Positions 53,490 to 62,247 of a stretch of DNA of 64,000 bases are shown piece by piece. The notes below the pieces were generated by a model that was not told the origin of the DNA, made no database searches, and saw nothing but the letters and a program-made list of their open reading frames with translations. Made by a program: the position numbers and the translations under genes. How positions within the stretch are numbered: the first letter of the stretch is position 1; each line of letters begins with the position of its first letter. Source of the stretch: Yoonia tamlensis. GTDB lineage: Bacteria > Pseudomonadota > Alphaproteobacteria > Rhodobacterales > Rhodobacteraceae. The DNA lies in contig NZ_FOYP01000001.1 of the NCBI RefSeq assembly GCF_900115105.1, forward strand, positions 956,097-1,020,096, in the 5' to 3' direction.

Positions 53490-54632
53490 ATGCGACATTC
53501 ACAACGGGGCGAGGTTGATCCATTTATCGTGATGGACGTCATGGAAGCCGCGCGCAAGGCCGAGGCCGCAGGCCGCCATATCATCCACATGGAGGTGGGC
53601 CAGCCCAGCACCGGCGCCCCCGCACAGGCCCGCGCCAAATTGATTGCCGATCTTGATGATCCGCTTGGCTATACCGTGGGGCTGGGGTTGCCCGCGTTGC
53701 GCGCGCGGATCGCGCAGCATTATGGCGATTGGTACGGGGTTGATCTTGATCCGGCCCGTGTCGTGGTGACCAGCGGCGCGTCCGGTGCTTTCCTGCTCGC
53801 GTTTTCGGCGCTTTTTGACAATGGCGAACGGGTCGGACTGGGCACGCCGTGCTACCCGTCATATCGCCAGATTTTGCGCGCGGTGGGGCTGACCCCTGTC
53901 GATATTCCAACAACGCTTGCGCAAAGGTTCCAGCCACAGCCCGCACATGTTGCCGATTACGATCTCGCGGGGCTGATCGTGGCATCGCCCGCCAACCCGA
54001 CCGGCACGATGCTCGATGCGCCGGCCATCAAGGCGCTGTCGGACGCCTGCAATGCGGCGGGGGCTGCGTTTATTTCGGACGAAATCTATCACGGCATCGA
54101 CTATGATATTGCGCCCGTATCGGCGCTTCAGGTCACGTGTGACACCTATGTGGTGAATTCTTTTTCCAAGTATTTTTCAATGACCGGCTGGCGGGTTGGC
54201 TGGATGGTCGTGCCCGACGATCACGTGCGCCGGGTTGAGAGGCTGGCGCAAAACATGTTCATCTGCGCGCCCCACGCGGCACAGCGATTGGCGCTGCACG
54301 CGATGGATTGCCCCGCAGAGCTGGAACAGAACAAAGCCGCCTATGCCGCCAACCGCACATTGATGATCGACGGGTTGCGCGCCGCAGGGCTGACCCGTTT
54401 TGCGCCGCCGGACGGGGCGTTTTATATCTATGTCGATGTGTCGGACTATACCGATGATGCGCGCGCGTTTGCAGCGCAGATACTGGAACAGGCGGGCGTG
54501 GCGGTGACGCCCGGGCTTGATTTTGATGCGGCGCGCGGGCACCGCTGGCTTCGGTTTTCTTATGCGCGCAGCACCGATGACATCCGCGAAGGTCTGGACC
54601 GGATCGCGCAATTCATGCAGGCGCAGAAATGA
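53490..54632 (+). CDS. Class I/II PLP aminotransferase
   Basis: A 380-residue fold-type I aminotransferase. It has HMEVGQPSTGAP, YTVGLGLPALR, TSGASGAFLLAF, SPANPTG, DEIYHGIDYD, the Schiff-base Lys in NSFSKYFSMTGWRVGW and the Arg in LRFSYARSTDDIREGL. It probably acts on aspartate, alanine or aromatic amino acids, which cannot be settled here. The stop overlaps the amiC start by four bases, although the functions look unrelated. Confidence 0.93.
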   Translation: MRHSQRGEVDPFIVMDVMEAARKAEAAGRHIIHMEVGQPSTGAPAQARAKLIADLDDPLGYTVGLGLPALRARIAQHYGDWYGVDLDPARVVVTSGASGAFLLAFSALFDNGERVGLGTPCYPSYRQILRAVGLTPVDIPTTLAQRFQPQPAHVADYDLAGLIVASPANPTGTMLDAPAIKALSDACNAAGAAFISDEIYHGIDYDIAPVSALQVTCDTYVVNSFSKYFSMTGWRVGWMVVPDDHVRRVERLAQNMFICAPHAAQRLALHAMDCPAELEQNKAAYAANRTLMIDGLRAAGLTRFAPPDGAFYIYVDVSDYTDDARAFAAQILEQAGVAVTPGLDFDAARGHRWLRFSYARSTDDIREGLDRIAQFMQAQK

Positions 54633-55768
54633 TTTTGCGGCTGGTTTGCTGCCTGATCCTGCTGTGCAGCGGCGCGCAGGCGCAGGTCACTATCGACCCT
54701 GCACGCACTGTCGTGCGCGATGGCTGGTGGCAACTTGAAGTGCAGGTCGGACTGTCAAAAATGACCCCTTACAGGTTGTTTACATTGGATAATCCGCGCA
54801 GACTTGTGGTAGATTTTCAAGATGTGGTCTGGCCCGATATCGCGGCGCAGACGTTGGTTTCGGGTGACCGTGCGACCGGCCTGCGGTTTGGGGCATGGGG
54901 GGCAAAATGGGGACGTATGGTGGTTGATCTGGCCGGACCGATGGCCGTGCAAGAAGCCGCGATGCAAACGGGCGATCAAGGCGCGCAGTTAACCATTATC
55001 TTGGGGCGCAGCGACGCCCAAAGCTTTGCCGCTGCAGCAGGCGCGCCCGCGGGCGCCGATGATTTTGCGCCCTTGGTCTTGCCGCGATCCGATGCAAGCC
55101 GGTTTCGGGTGGTTATTGACCCCGGCCATGGCGGGATCGATCCCGGAGCCTTGCGCGAAGGGCTGACCGAAGCTGCGTTGATGTTGCAATTGGGGCGCGA
55201 AGTAGTGAACGCACTTGACGCGCTTGAAGGGGTCGACGCGGTGCTGACACGCGAGGCAGATGTTTTTGTGCCGCTCTATGCGCGGGTGCAAATGGCGCGT
55301 GACGCAGGCGCCGATCTGTTTATTTCGCTGCATGCGGATGCACTTGAAGAAGACGCCGCAAGTGGTGCTTCTGTCTATACTTTATCGACCGACGGCGGCT
55401 CTGTTGCGGCGGACCGGATGATCGCGCGCCACGAGGCAGGCGATCTGTTGGCGGGGGTGGATCTTGCGCAACAGGGCGACAGTATCGCAGCATTATTGAT
55501 GGATCTGGCGCGTGACCGGACAGGACCGCAAGGGCATGCATTTGCCGAAATACTGATTGCGCAAATGCAAGCGGCAGGCGTACGCGTCAACAGCAGCGCG
55601 CATCGGTCGGGCCAGTTGGCAGTGCTGTCTGCTGCCGATTTTCCGAGCGTATTGGTCGAGGTCGGTTTCTTGTCAAATGCGCAGGACCGCGCGGATTTGA
55701 TCGCCCCGCAAAGCCGCGCCAGAATTGTTACGGCCATAGTCGCAGCCGTTAACCAATTTGCGCGCTAA
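54629..55768 (+). CDS. amiC: N-acetylmuramoyl-L-alanine amidase (AmiC type)
   Basis: A 379-residue periplasmic zinc amidase that cuts the peptide from peptidoglycan at division. Signal peptide at residues 1-19 (ending GAQA), AMIN-like targeting domain at about 25-125, and Amidase_3 domain from about 155: VVIDPGHGGIDPGA (zinc His), LTEAALMLQL (zinc Glu), LFISLHADAL (zinc His) and VLVEVGFLSNAQDR (catalytic Glu). It is translationally coupled to the upstream aminotransferase and followed by PBP1A in the same direction. Confidence 0.96.
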   Translation: MILRLVCCLILLCSGAQAQVTIDPARTVVRDGWWQLEVQVGLSKMTPYRLFTLDNPRRLVVDFQDVVWPDIAAQTLVSGDRATGLRFGAWGAKWGRMVVDLAGPMAVQEAAMQTGDQGAQLTIILGRSDAQSFAAAAGAPAGADDFAPLVLPRSDASRFRVVIDPGHGGIDPGALREGLTEAALMLQLGREVVNALDALEGVDAVLTREADVFVPLYARVQMARDAGADLFISLHADALEEDAASGASVYTLSTDGGSVAADRMIARHEAGDLLAGVDLAQQGDSIAALLMDLARDRTGPQGHAFAEILIAQMQAAGVRVNSSAHRSGQLAVLSAADFPSVLVEVGFLSNAQDRADLIAPQSRARIVTAIVAAVNQFAR

Positions 55769-55866
55769 ATCGTGATCATATATGCGCCGGTGACGCATAT
55801 GGCCTTTTGACCATTCGCCGGTACGGGCGTATAAGAGCCTTCGAAACCATAGGAATTTGATCACCC

Positions 55867-58386
55867 GTGCTGCGCTTTATTTTCTCTTTCTTTGGTGGAA
55901 TTTTCACCATGCTGACCATGGGTCTGATCATGGGCGCGCTGACGCTTGGCGGCGTGTTTTATATGTATGGGCGCGATCTTCCGACCTATGAAACGCTGGC
56001 GCGCTACCAGCCCAAAACCATCAGCAGGATCTATTCCGGCGAAGGGCTGATTATCGACGAATTCGCGGTCGAACGGCGGCTGTATACGCCTGCCTCTGAA
56101 ATTCCCGATATCGTCAAGCAGGCGTTTATTTCCGCCGAGGACAAGAATTTTTATACGCACACCGGCTATGATCCGCGCGGGATTCTGGCTGCGATTGTTG
56201 AAGGTGTGACGTCACGCGGTGAAAACCTGCGCGGCGCGTCAACAATCACCCAGCAGGTGATGAAAAACTTCCTTTTGGACGGCTCCACCACGCTGGAACG
56301 CAAGATCAAGGAAATCATTCTAGCCACGCGAATCGAAGGCGCGATGAGCAAGGACCAGATTCTTGAACTTTACCTGACCGAGATCGATCTTGGTGTGCGT
56401 TCATTCGGGGTGACGGCGGCTGCACGATCCTATTTCAACAAATCCCTGTCCGAACTGACCCCCGCCGAGGCCGCGTTTCTGGCAGTCCACCCCAAGGCGC
56501 CCTATAGCTACCACCCCGTCCATAACCGCGAGGCTGCAATCGCGCGCCGCAATTTCATTCTGCGCGAGATGTTTGAAAACGGCTATCTAACCCAAGAAGA
56601 ACTGACAGTTGCGCTGAATGATCCGTTGCGCACGGTGCAGAACGGCGATTTCCCGAGCTACCAAGAAAGCCTGCCGCCGCGCGATTATTTCACCGATGAA
56701 ATCCGCCGCCAGCTGTCGCAAAACTTTGGCGAGGACGAATTCTTTACGGGCGGTTTGTCGATCCGCGCGACGGTTGACCCTGATTTGCAGGTTACCGCAG
56801 CGCATTCGTTGCAGCGCGCGCTAGAAGAATTTGACCGTGAACTGGGCGTATGGCGCGGCACGGGGCAGACAATCCCCGAAGATCAGCTGACCAGTGAAGA
56901 AGACTGGCGTGCCGCATTGGCCGCGCTGACAGTTCCGCGCGATATCACCTATGTGTCGCAATGGTATCCGGCGGTTGTGCTTGCGGTGGAAGAAAACCAA
57001 TTGCAAATCGGCATCGAAAGTGTCGTTGAAACCGAGGCCGAACCATTTGTCGTACCACGTCGTGATATCGAATGGCTGCGCGGTGATTTCTTTGACAATT
57101 TCAACGTGGGCGACGTGGTGCATGTGCGCCGGATGACCGCTGACAGTGATGGCGCGTTTATCCGCTGGTCGCTGCGGCAGGTCCCTGAGGTCCAGGGCGG
57201 CTTTATGGCGATGGACGTGAACACGGGCCGTGTGATCGCGATGCAGGGCGGGTTTAGCTATCAGGATTCGGTATTTAACCGCGCGACCCAAGCCCAGCGT
57301 CAGCCGGGATCGTCGTTTAAGCCGTTTGTCTATGCAGCTGCTTTGGATAGCGGCTATTCGCCCGCGACAATTATTATCGATGCGCCGATCACTATTAACA
57401 CCCCGCAAGGGGTCTGGCGGCCACAAAACGCTTCTAACCAGTATTACGGCCCGACACCGTTGCGCACAGGGATTGAACGGTCGCGAAACCTGATGACGAT
57501 CCGGCTGGCGCAAGAAATCGGTATGGATACGGTTGCGGCCTATGCCGAACGATTTGGCGTTTATGACCGGATGAATCAGGGGTTGGCGGCGTCACTTGGC
57601 GCGGATGAAACAACATTGTTCAAGATGATTTCTGCCTATGCGATGTTTGCCAATGGTGGCGAACGGGTTGAACCGACATTGGTTGACCGCGTGCAAGACC
57701 GCTATGGCAATACCGTCTATCGCCATGATCAGCGGACCTGTGTTGATTGCGACGATATGATTATTGCCGCAGGGTTTGGCCCGCGGATCGAAACCAACCG
57801 CGACCGTGTGATGAATGAAATCACTGCCTATCAGCTGACGTCGATGATGCGCGGCGTTGTTGAACGCGGCACGGCCAGCGGAACCGTAAATCTGCCGGTT
57901 CAGATTGCGGGTAAAACAGGGACGACGAACGATTCAAAAGACGTGTGGTTCATCGGCTTTTCGTCAAACATCGTTGCGGGTTGTTATATCGGCTATGATA
58001 CGCCCCGATCACTGGGGCGCGCGGCTTCGGGTGGCGGGATCTGCGGGCCGGTGTTTAACCGCTTTATGAGCGATGCGATCGAAGTATATGGCGCAGGCCC
58101 GTTCCACGTGCCCGAAAGCTGCCAGTTCATCAATATCGACCGCTATAGCGGCGCGCGCCTGCCTGATGGCGTGTCGGGCGAAAACGTGATCGCTGAGTGT
58201 TTCCGCCCCGGCGAAGAGCCGCTCTTTGGCATCATGTTTGACGGCGGCTTTGCGATGGCAGGTGATTTGCCACTGTTCGACGAGGTCCCGCGCACTGCCC
58301 GCGAGGTAACGACATCCACCGGCGAAACCGCCACTGTGGGCCCCAAAGCGACATTTGGCACGCTTTCGACAGGTGGTCTTTACTGA
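55867..58386 (+). CDS. mrcA: Penicillin-binding protein 1A
   Basis: An 839-residue bifunctional peptidoglycan polymerase and crosslinker. A membrane helix (residues 8-30) is followed by the glycosyltransferase domain (ISAEDKNFYTHTGYDPRGILAAI with the catalytic Glu, and GASTITQQVMKNFLL) and an OB-like domain. The transpeptidase has RQPGSSFKPF (SxxK), IERSRNLM (SxN) and AGKTGTTND (KTG). The start is GTG at 55867, which makes the short basic and hydrophobic N-terminus complete. It follows amiC and precedes prfB. Confidence 0.97.
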   Translation: MLRFIFSFFGGIFTMLTMGLIMGALTLGGVFYMYGRDLPTYETLARYQPKTISRIYSGEGLIIDEFAVERRLYTPASEIPDIVKQAFISAEDKNFYTHTGYDPRGILAAIVEGVTSRGENLRGASTITQQVMKNFLLDGSTTLERKIKEIILATRIEGAMSKDQILELYLTEIDLGVRSFGVTAAARSYFNKSLSELTPAEAAFLAVHPKAPYSYHPVHNREAAIARRNFILREMFENGYLTQEELTVALNDPLRTVQNGDFPSYQESLPPRDYFTDEIRRQLSQNFGEDEFFTGGLSIRATVDPDLQVTAAHSLQRALEEFDRELGVWRGTGQTIPEDQLTSEEDWRAALAALTVPRDITYVSQWYPAVVLAVEENQLQIGIESVVETEAEPFVVPRRDIEWLRGDFFDNFNVGDVVHVRRMTADSDGAFIRWSLRQVPEVQGGFMAMDVNTGRVIAMQGGFSYQDSVFNRATQAQRQPGSSFKPFVYAAALDSGYSPATIIIDAPITINTPQGVWRPQNASNQYYGPTPLRTGIERSRNLMTIRLAQEIGMDTVAAYAERFGVYDRMNQGLAASLGADETTLFKMISAYAMFANGGERVEPTLVDRVQDRYGNTVYRHDQRTCVDCDDMIIAAGFGPRIETNRDRVMNEITAYQLTSMMRGVVERGTASGTVNLPVQIAGKTGTTNDSKDVWFIGFSSNIVAGCYIGYDTPRSLGRAASGGGICGPVFNRFMSDAIEVYGAGPFHVPESCQFINIDRYSGARLPDGVSGENVIAECFRPGEEPLFGIMFDGGFAMAGDLPLFDEVPRTAREVTTSTGETATVGPKATFGTLSTGGLY

Positions 58387-58458
58387 CCACCTGCTTGTCG
58401 GCGCGAAGCCCGCGCTGTAAGACCCTTTGACAATTCACTGACCCCAGATAGGTGCCAC

Positions 58459-59583
58459 ATGCGCGCAGAAATTCAGACCACCGCAGATGCGATAGCAAAG
58501 TCGCTTGACCTGCTTGCGCAGCGCATGGACCGTGAAACCGCGCCGCACCGGCTCGAGGAGTTTAACGCCCGCGTCGAAGACCCCACATTATGGGATAATC
58601 CGGAAGCCGCGCAAAAGCTTATGCGCGACCGGCAATTGCTGGTTGATGCCATGGCGACTTATGATGGTATCGCGCAGGAACTGGCCGATAACATCGAACT
58701 GATTGAGCTAGGCGAGTTGGAGGGCGACGCGGAAATCGTCAGTGATGCCGAAGCCGCAATCACCGCATTGCGCGCCAGAGCCGCTAAGAAAGAACTCGAA
58801 GCCCTGCTGGACGGTGAGGCAGATGCCAACGACACGTTCCTTGAAATCAACGCAGGTGCCGGCGGCACCGAAAGCTGCGATTGGGCCAATATGCTGGCAC
58901 GGATGTATGTCCGCTGGGCCGAGAAAAAGGGCTACAAGGTCGAACTGCAATCGGAACAATCGGGCGACGAAGCAGGGATCAAATCGGCATCCTATAAAAT
59001 CAGCGGCCACAATGCCTATGGCTGGCTAAAATCCGAAAGCGGCGTGCACCGTCTGGTCCGCATTTCGCCCTTTGACAGCGCCGCCAAGCGGCACACTTCC
59101 TTTACATCCGTAAAGGTCTATCCGGTGGTCGATGACAATATCGAAATCGAAGTGAAATCTTCTGATATCCGGCTGGATACGTTCCGGTCATCGGGCGCGG
59201 GCGGGCAGCACGTCAACACCACCGATTCCGCCGTGCGGATCACCCACTTTCCAACCGGTATTGTGGTGACAAGTTCCGAAAAATCGCAGCACCAGAACCG
59301 CGACATCGCGATGAAGGCGTTGAAATCGCGGCTTTATCAGCTCGAACTGGACAAACGGTCAACGCTGGTGAACGAAGCCCATGAAAACGCAGGCGATGCG
59401 GGATGGGGCAACCAGATCCGGTCTTATGTCTTGCAGCCCTATCAAATGGTCAAAGACCTGCGCACCGGTTTCGAGACATCCGATACCAAAGGCGTGCTGG
59501 ACGGTGATCTTGACGGGTTTATGGGCGCGACCCTCGCGATGGATGTCTCCGGCAAAAGCCGCGCAGAGGCCAACGCCGAATAA
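58459..59583 (+). CDS. prfB: Peptide chain release factor 2, no programmed frameshift
   Basis: RF2 ends translation at UGA and UAA. A 374-residue protein with the GGQ motif (SSGAGGQHVNTTDSA), the anticodon-like SPF (RISPFDSAAKR) and an N-terminal helical domain. The reading frame is continuous from the ATG. The in-frame UGA and slippery CUU near codon 25 of the E. coli gene are absent, so there is no autoregulatory frameshift. It lies between mrcA and a DUF2189 gene in the same direction. Confidence 0.98.
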   Translation: MRAEIQTTADAIAKSLDLLAQRMDRETAPHRLEEFNARVEDPTLWDNPEAAQKLMRDRQLLVDAMATYDGIAQELADNIELIELGELEGDAEIVSDAEAAITALRARAAKKELEALLDGEADANDTFLEINAGAGGTESCDWANMLARMYVRWAEKKGYKVELQSEQSGDEAGIKSASYKISGHNAYGWLKSESGVHRLVRISPFDSAAKRHTSFTSVKVYPVVDDNIEIEVKSSDIRLDTFRSSGAGGQHVNTTDSAVRITHFPTGIVVTSSEKSQHQNRDIAMKALKSRLYQLELDKRSTLVNEAHENAGDAGWGNQIRSYVLQPYQMVKDLRTGFETSDTKGVLDGDLDGFMGATLAMDVSGKSRAEANAE

Positions 59584-59652
59584 CCGATAGACGCGGTCGC
59601 AATTGGTTTCTATCCTTTGGAAACGGTCCTTTAGACCGCTAGGGGGGGCCAA

Positions 59653-60405
59653 ATGACGCAGACGACCAAGCCACAGGTGCAGCAACTGGCACCCGCAGAT
59701 CTACGCAAAGCCATGCACGCAGGCTGCGTCGATTTTCGCAAAGCGCCGCAATTCGGGCTGTTCTTTAGCGCGGTCTATGTTCTGGGCGGTTTTCTGATGA
59801 TTTGGCTTGGTGCCGGTCATGTCAGTTGGATTTTGGCGACCTCGCTTGGTTTTCCGCTTGTCGCGCCATTTGCCGCCGCCGGATTGTATGAGGTGAGCCG
59901 CCGGATGGAGCAGGGCAGGCCGCTGGACTGGGCGGAAATTCTGGGCATCGTCTGGCATGAACGCACGCGGCAATTGCCTTGGCTTGGCGCGATTATCGTC
60001 ATCTATTTCCTGTTCTGGACCTTCCTTGCCCATATGATTTTTGCGTTGTTCATGGGGCTTTCGACCATGACCAATGTGACCGAAAGCTACGAGGTGTTTT
60101 TAACCACAAACGGGTTAAGCATGATCGCCGTGGAGCTGGTCATTGGTGCAGTTCTGGCGTTTTTGCTATTTTCGCTGACGGTCGTGAGCTTGCCGCTTGT
60201 GCTTGACCGCGAGGTGGATTTTGTCACCGCGATGCTGCTAAGCCTTCAGGTCGTCAAGCAAAACCCGATTGTGATGCTGGCATGGGCCGTAATCATTGCC
60301 GTGCTGTCGCTTGCCGCGCTGATCCCGTGGTTTTTGGGGCTGGTGATAGTGCTGCCGATTTTGGGCCATGCGACGTGGCATTTGTACCGGCGCGCGATTG
60401 TGTGA
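59653..60405 (+). CDS. DUF2189 integral membrane protein
   Basis: A 250-residue protein with about six hydrophobic segments and the DUF2189 pattern (DFRKAPQFGLFFSAVYVLGG near residue 27, GFPLVAPFAAAGLYEVSRRMEQG and VVSLPLVLDREVDFVTAMLLSL). The family is common in alpha- and betaproteobacteria and uncharacterised. GGGGGGG precedes the ATG. A terminator follows. Confidence 0.9.
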   Translation: MTQTTKPQVQQLAPADLRKAMHAGCVDFRKAPQFGLFFSAVYVLGGFLMIWLGAGHVSWILATSLGFPLVAPFAAAGLYEVSRRMEQGRPLDWAEILGIVWHERTRQLPWLGAIIVIYFLFWTFLAHMIFALFMGLSTMTNVTESYEVFLTTNGLSMIAVELVIGAVLAFLLFSLTVVSLPLVLDREVDFVTAMLLSLQVVKQNPIVMLAWAVIIAVLSLAALIPWFLGLVIVLPILGHATWHLYRRAIV

Positions 60406-60422
60406 TCCTGACAGGTAAAAAA

Positions 60423-60446
60423 GGGGCGCCACTGACGCCCCTTTTT
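60423..60446. terminator. Bidirectional intrinsic terminator
   Basis: GGGGCG (60423-60428), CCACTGA loop, CGCCCC (60436-60441), TTTTT. Preceded by AAAAAA, so it also serves the leftward LysM gene that ends at 60467. Confidence 0.9.
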
Positions 60447-60466
60447 GCTTTTTAATATGACACGTA

Positions 60467-61558
60467 TTATTGCGTTTGGGCGCGGTGTGCCGACAGGTGC
60501 CGGTTTACGATTTCGAACCACTGACCGTCTGATTTAATCGCAGCAATTCCGCTATTCATAATCGCCAATAGCTCTTCACGATGCGGGTTCGATTTCGCGA
60601 TGACGGGGCTAAGGTTAAGAACTTTGGTGAGCTGTTCGTTCAGCATGATGTCATCTTGGGCACCAAGTTCCAATACTGCGCCTTGGCCGGGATCAACGGC
60701 AATCACAACGACATCATATGTGCCGTCAAGCAATCCGGCCATGCAGCCGGTGATCAGCCCTTCTTGGCCAAATGAAATCGCAGGTTCTACAAGCCCATCC
60801 TCTTCGAGGACGAATGTTTCGTATCCATCTGGTCGGCAGATGCTTTTGCCGACCAACTCTGCGTGCGTTGCTGGCAGCGGCTCGCCCGCGCGTCCAAAAT
60901 ATCCCAGTAGAATTTCGAACATGGGATCGGCCCATTCAAAGTTGTTACACCGGAATTTGGCATCATCGCCAAGCTGGTCGATCAATTCGCATGGTGGCTC
61001 GTACCAAGCGGTCGCAAAGTCGTAAGCGTGATCGGTTAATAGCGGCTGCAGATGAGACCCCCAATCATTGATAAAGTCGATCTTATATGCAGGGCTCCCT
61101 GTTGCTGAAGCTAGCGCAACGTTTGTCAGCTCCGTCACCATGCCGCCTTGCGCCTGGCTTTCATCAAAATACGGTGCCCAATCTGTGGCGGTAACGACGC
61201 GCACGGCAACATCGGCGGGGCCGTCAAGTTGCTCGGTGGTTGTGATTTTGCGAATAAGGGTGTCGTTGGCTTGTGACGTGGTGCTGCCATTGCGGCAGGG
61301 GATATAGATCACTTGCCCACGCGAGATGAGGCCAGGGTTCGGGCCGATTGTATCGACGTTGGCACTATAAATTAACTGAAAGGCTGAGGCGGACCCATAT
61401 ACATCGGCGGCAATACCCGAAAGAGAGTCGCCCGCAGCGATGGTATAGTTTTCACCGCAGCTGATGCTTTGGGCCATGGCAGATTGCGCGGATAGCATGA
61501 GGCCCGAAGATGCGATGCCAATGCACAGGCTGCGTAGGGAAGGCGCGAATAAGGTCAA
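60467..61558 (-). CDS. LysM fused to a family-3-type solute-binding domain
   Basis: A 363-residue exported protein. Signal peptide at residues 1-29 (ending AMA). Residues 33-87 form one LysM module (CGENYTIAAGDSLSGIAADVYGSA, LISRGQVIYIP), which binds peptidoglycan. From about residue 118 a bacterial solute-binding domain of the amino-acid type follows (VRVVTATDWAPYFDESQAQGGMVTELTNVAL, SGIAAIKSDGQWFEIV). The fusion would fix a ligand-binding protein to the cell wall. No ABC or TRAP permease is nearby, so it could be a sensor or scavenger. The TTG start at 61556-61558 has GGAG seven bases upstream. Confidence 0.85.
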   Translation of the reverse strand: MTLFAPSLRSLCIGIASSGLMLSAQSAMAQSISCGENYTIAAGDSLSGIAADVYGSASAFQLIYSANVDTIGPNPGLISRGQVIYIPCRNGSTTSQANDTLIRKITTTEQLDGPADVAVRVVTATDWAPYFDESQAQGGMVTELTNVALASATGSPAYKIDFINDWGSHLQPLLTDHAYDFATAWYEPPCELIDQLGDDAKFRCNNFEWADPMFEILLGYFGRAGEPLPATHAELVGKSICRPDGYETFVLEEDGLVEPAISFGQEGLITGCMAGLLDGTYDVVVIAVDPGQGAVLELGAQDDIMLNEQLTKVLNLSPVIAKSNPHREELLAIMNSGIAAIKSDGQWFEIVNRHLSAHRAQTQ

Positions 61559-61576
61559 AAGGTTACTCCATTTTAC

Positions 61577-61616
61577 GATATTTTATTTTGATTGACTGAT
61601 GAATCAATAAAATATC
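61577..61616. promoter_or_regulatory. AT-rich 40-bp inverted repeat before the LysM gene
   Basis: GATATTTTATT-TT-GATT on the left (61577-61593) and AATCAATAAAATATC on the right (61602-61616) are complementary over 15 bp with a two-base bulge and an eight-base centre. It starts 18 bp upstream of the TTG start, so it could be an operator or a 5' leader hairpin. Confidence 0.6.
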
Positions 61617-61711
61617 ATGGTCTGGAATAGATGTCCGAATTTCGTCAAAATCACGGTATTTTCTGGATGGTCAGGACGGGTGAGACGGGGGCTTTGACGC
61701 ACAACGAAAAA

Positions 61712-61734
61712 GGGCACCCCATCGGGTGCCCTTT
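61712..61734 (-). terminator. Terminator of the M23-bactofilin operon
   Basis: GGGCACCC (61712-61719), CATC, GGGTGCCC (61724-61731). On the minus strand it is followed by TTTTTCGTT, so it ends the leftward bactofilin transcript. Confidence 0.88.
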
Positions 61735-61758
61735 ACCAAATTCAATCGTGCCAAGGAA

Positions 61759-62247
61759 TTAGGACTTGGGAGCGTCCGCAGCGGCGGCTGTTGGCATCTT
61801 TTTGGCGCCGGTTGACAGCGGATCGTCCTGACGCTGCACGGAGCCTTCGAAATGTGCGCCGCTTTCAATCGCGATTGTCTTGTGGATGATATCACCCTCA
61901 ACACGTGCAGAGGATGACAGGCGCACCTTCAGACCGCGCACACGGCCAACAACGCGGCCGTTGACGACCACATCATCAGCAACAACTTCGCCCTTGATGG
62001 TGGCGCCTTCGCCGACTGTCAGCAGATGCGCGCGAATATCGCCTTCGACCTGACCTTCGACTTGAATGTCGCCGGTGGTTTTCAGGTTGCCGGTGATCAG
62101 CAGATCAGACGACAGCACAGATGGCGCTGGCTTTGGGCCAGATGGTTTATAATCTGAACCTGCTGCTTTCTTGGCATCGGCGCCTTTTTTGGTTTCAGTT
62201 TCGGACGGCTTGGGCCCGGGTTCATTGATTTTCGATTTAGAAAACAT
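61759..62247 (-). CDS. Bactofilin
   Basis: A 162-residue bactofilin, a protein that polymerises without nucleotide into filaments used for cell shape and wall synthesis. The beta-helix core (about residues 45-140) shows the repeating pattern ITGNLKTTGDIQVEGQVEGDIRAHLLTVGEGATIKGEVVADDVVVNGRVVGRVRG, described here as successive short turns. The N- and C-terminal tails are Lys/Pro/Ala-rich and disordered. Its ATG lies inside the end of the M23 gene, so the two are co-translated. Confidence 0.95.
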   Translation of the reverse strand: MFSKSKINEPGPKPSETETKKGADAKKAAGSDYKPSGPKPAPSVLSSDLLITGNLKTTGDIQVEGQVEGDIRAHLLTVGEGATIKGEVVADDVVVNGRVVGRVRGLKVRLSSSARVEGDIIHKTIAIESGAHFEGSVQRQDDPLSTGAKKMPTAAAADAPKS

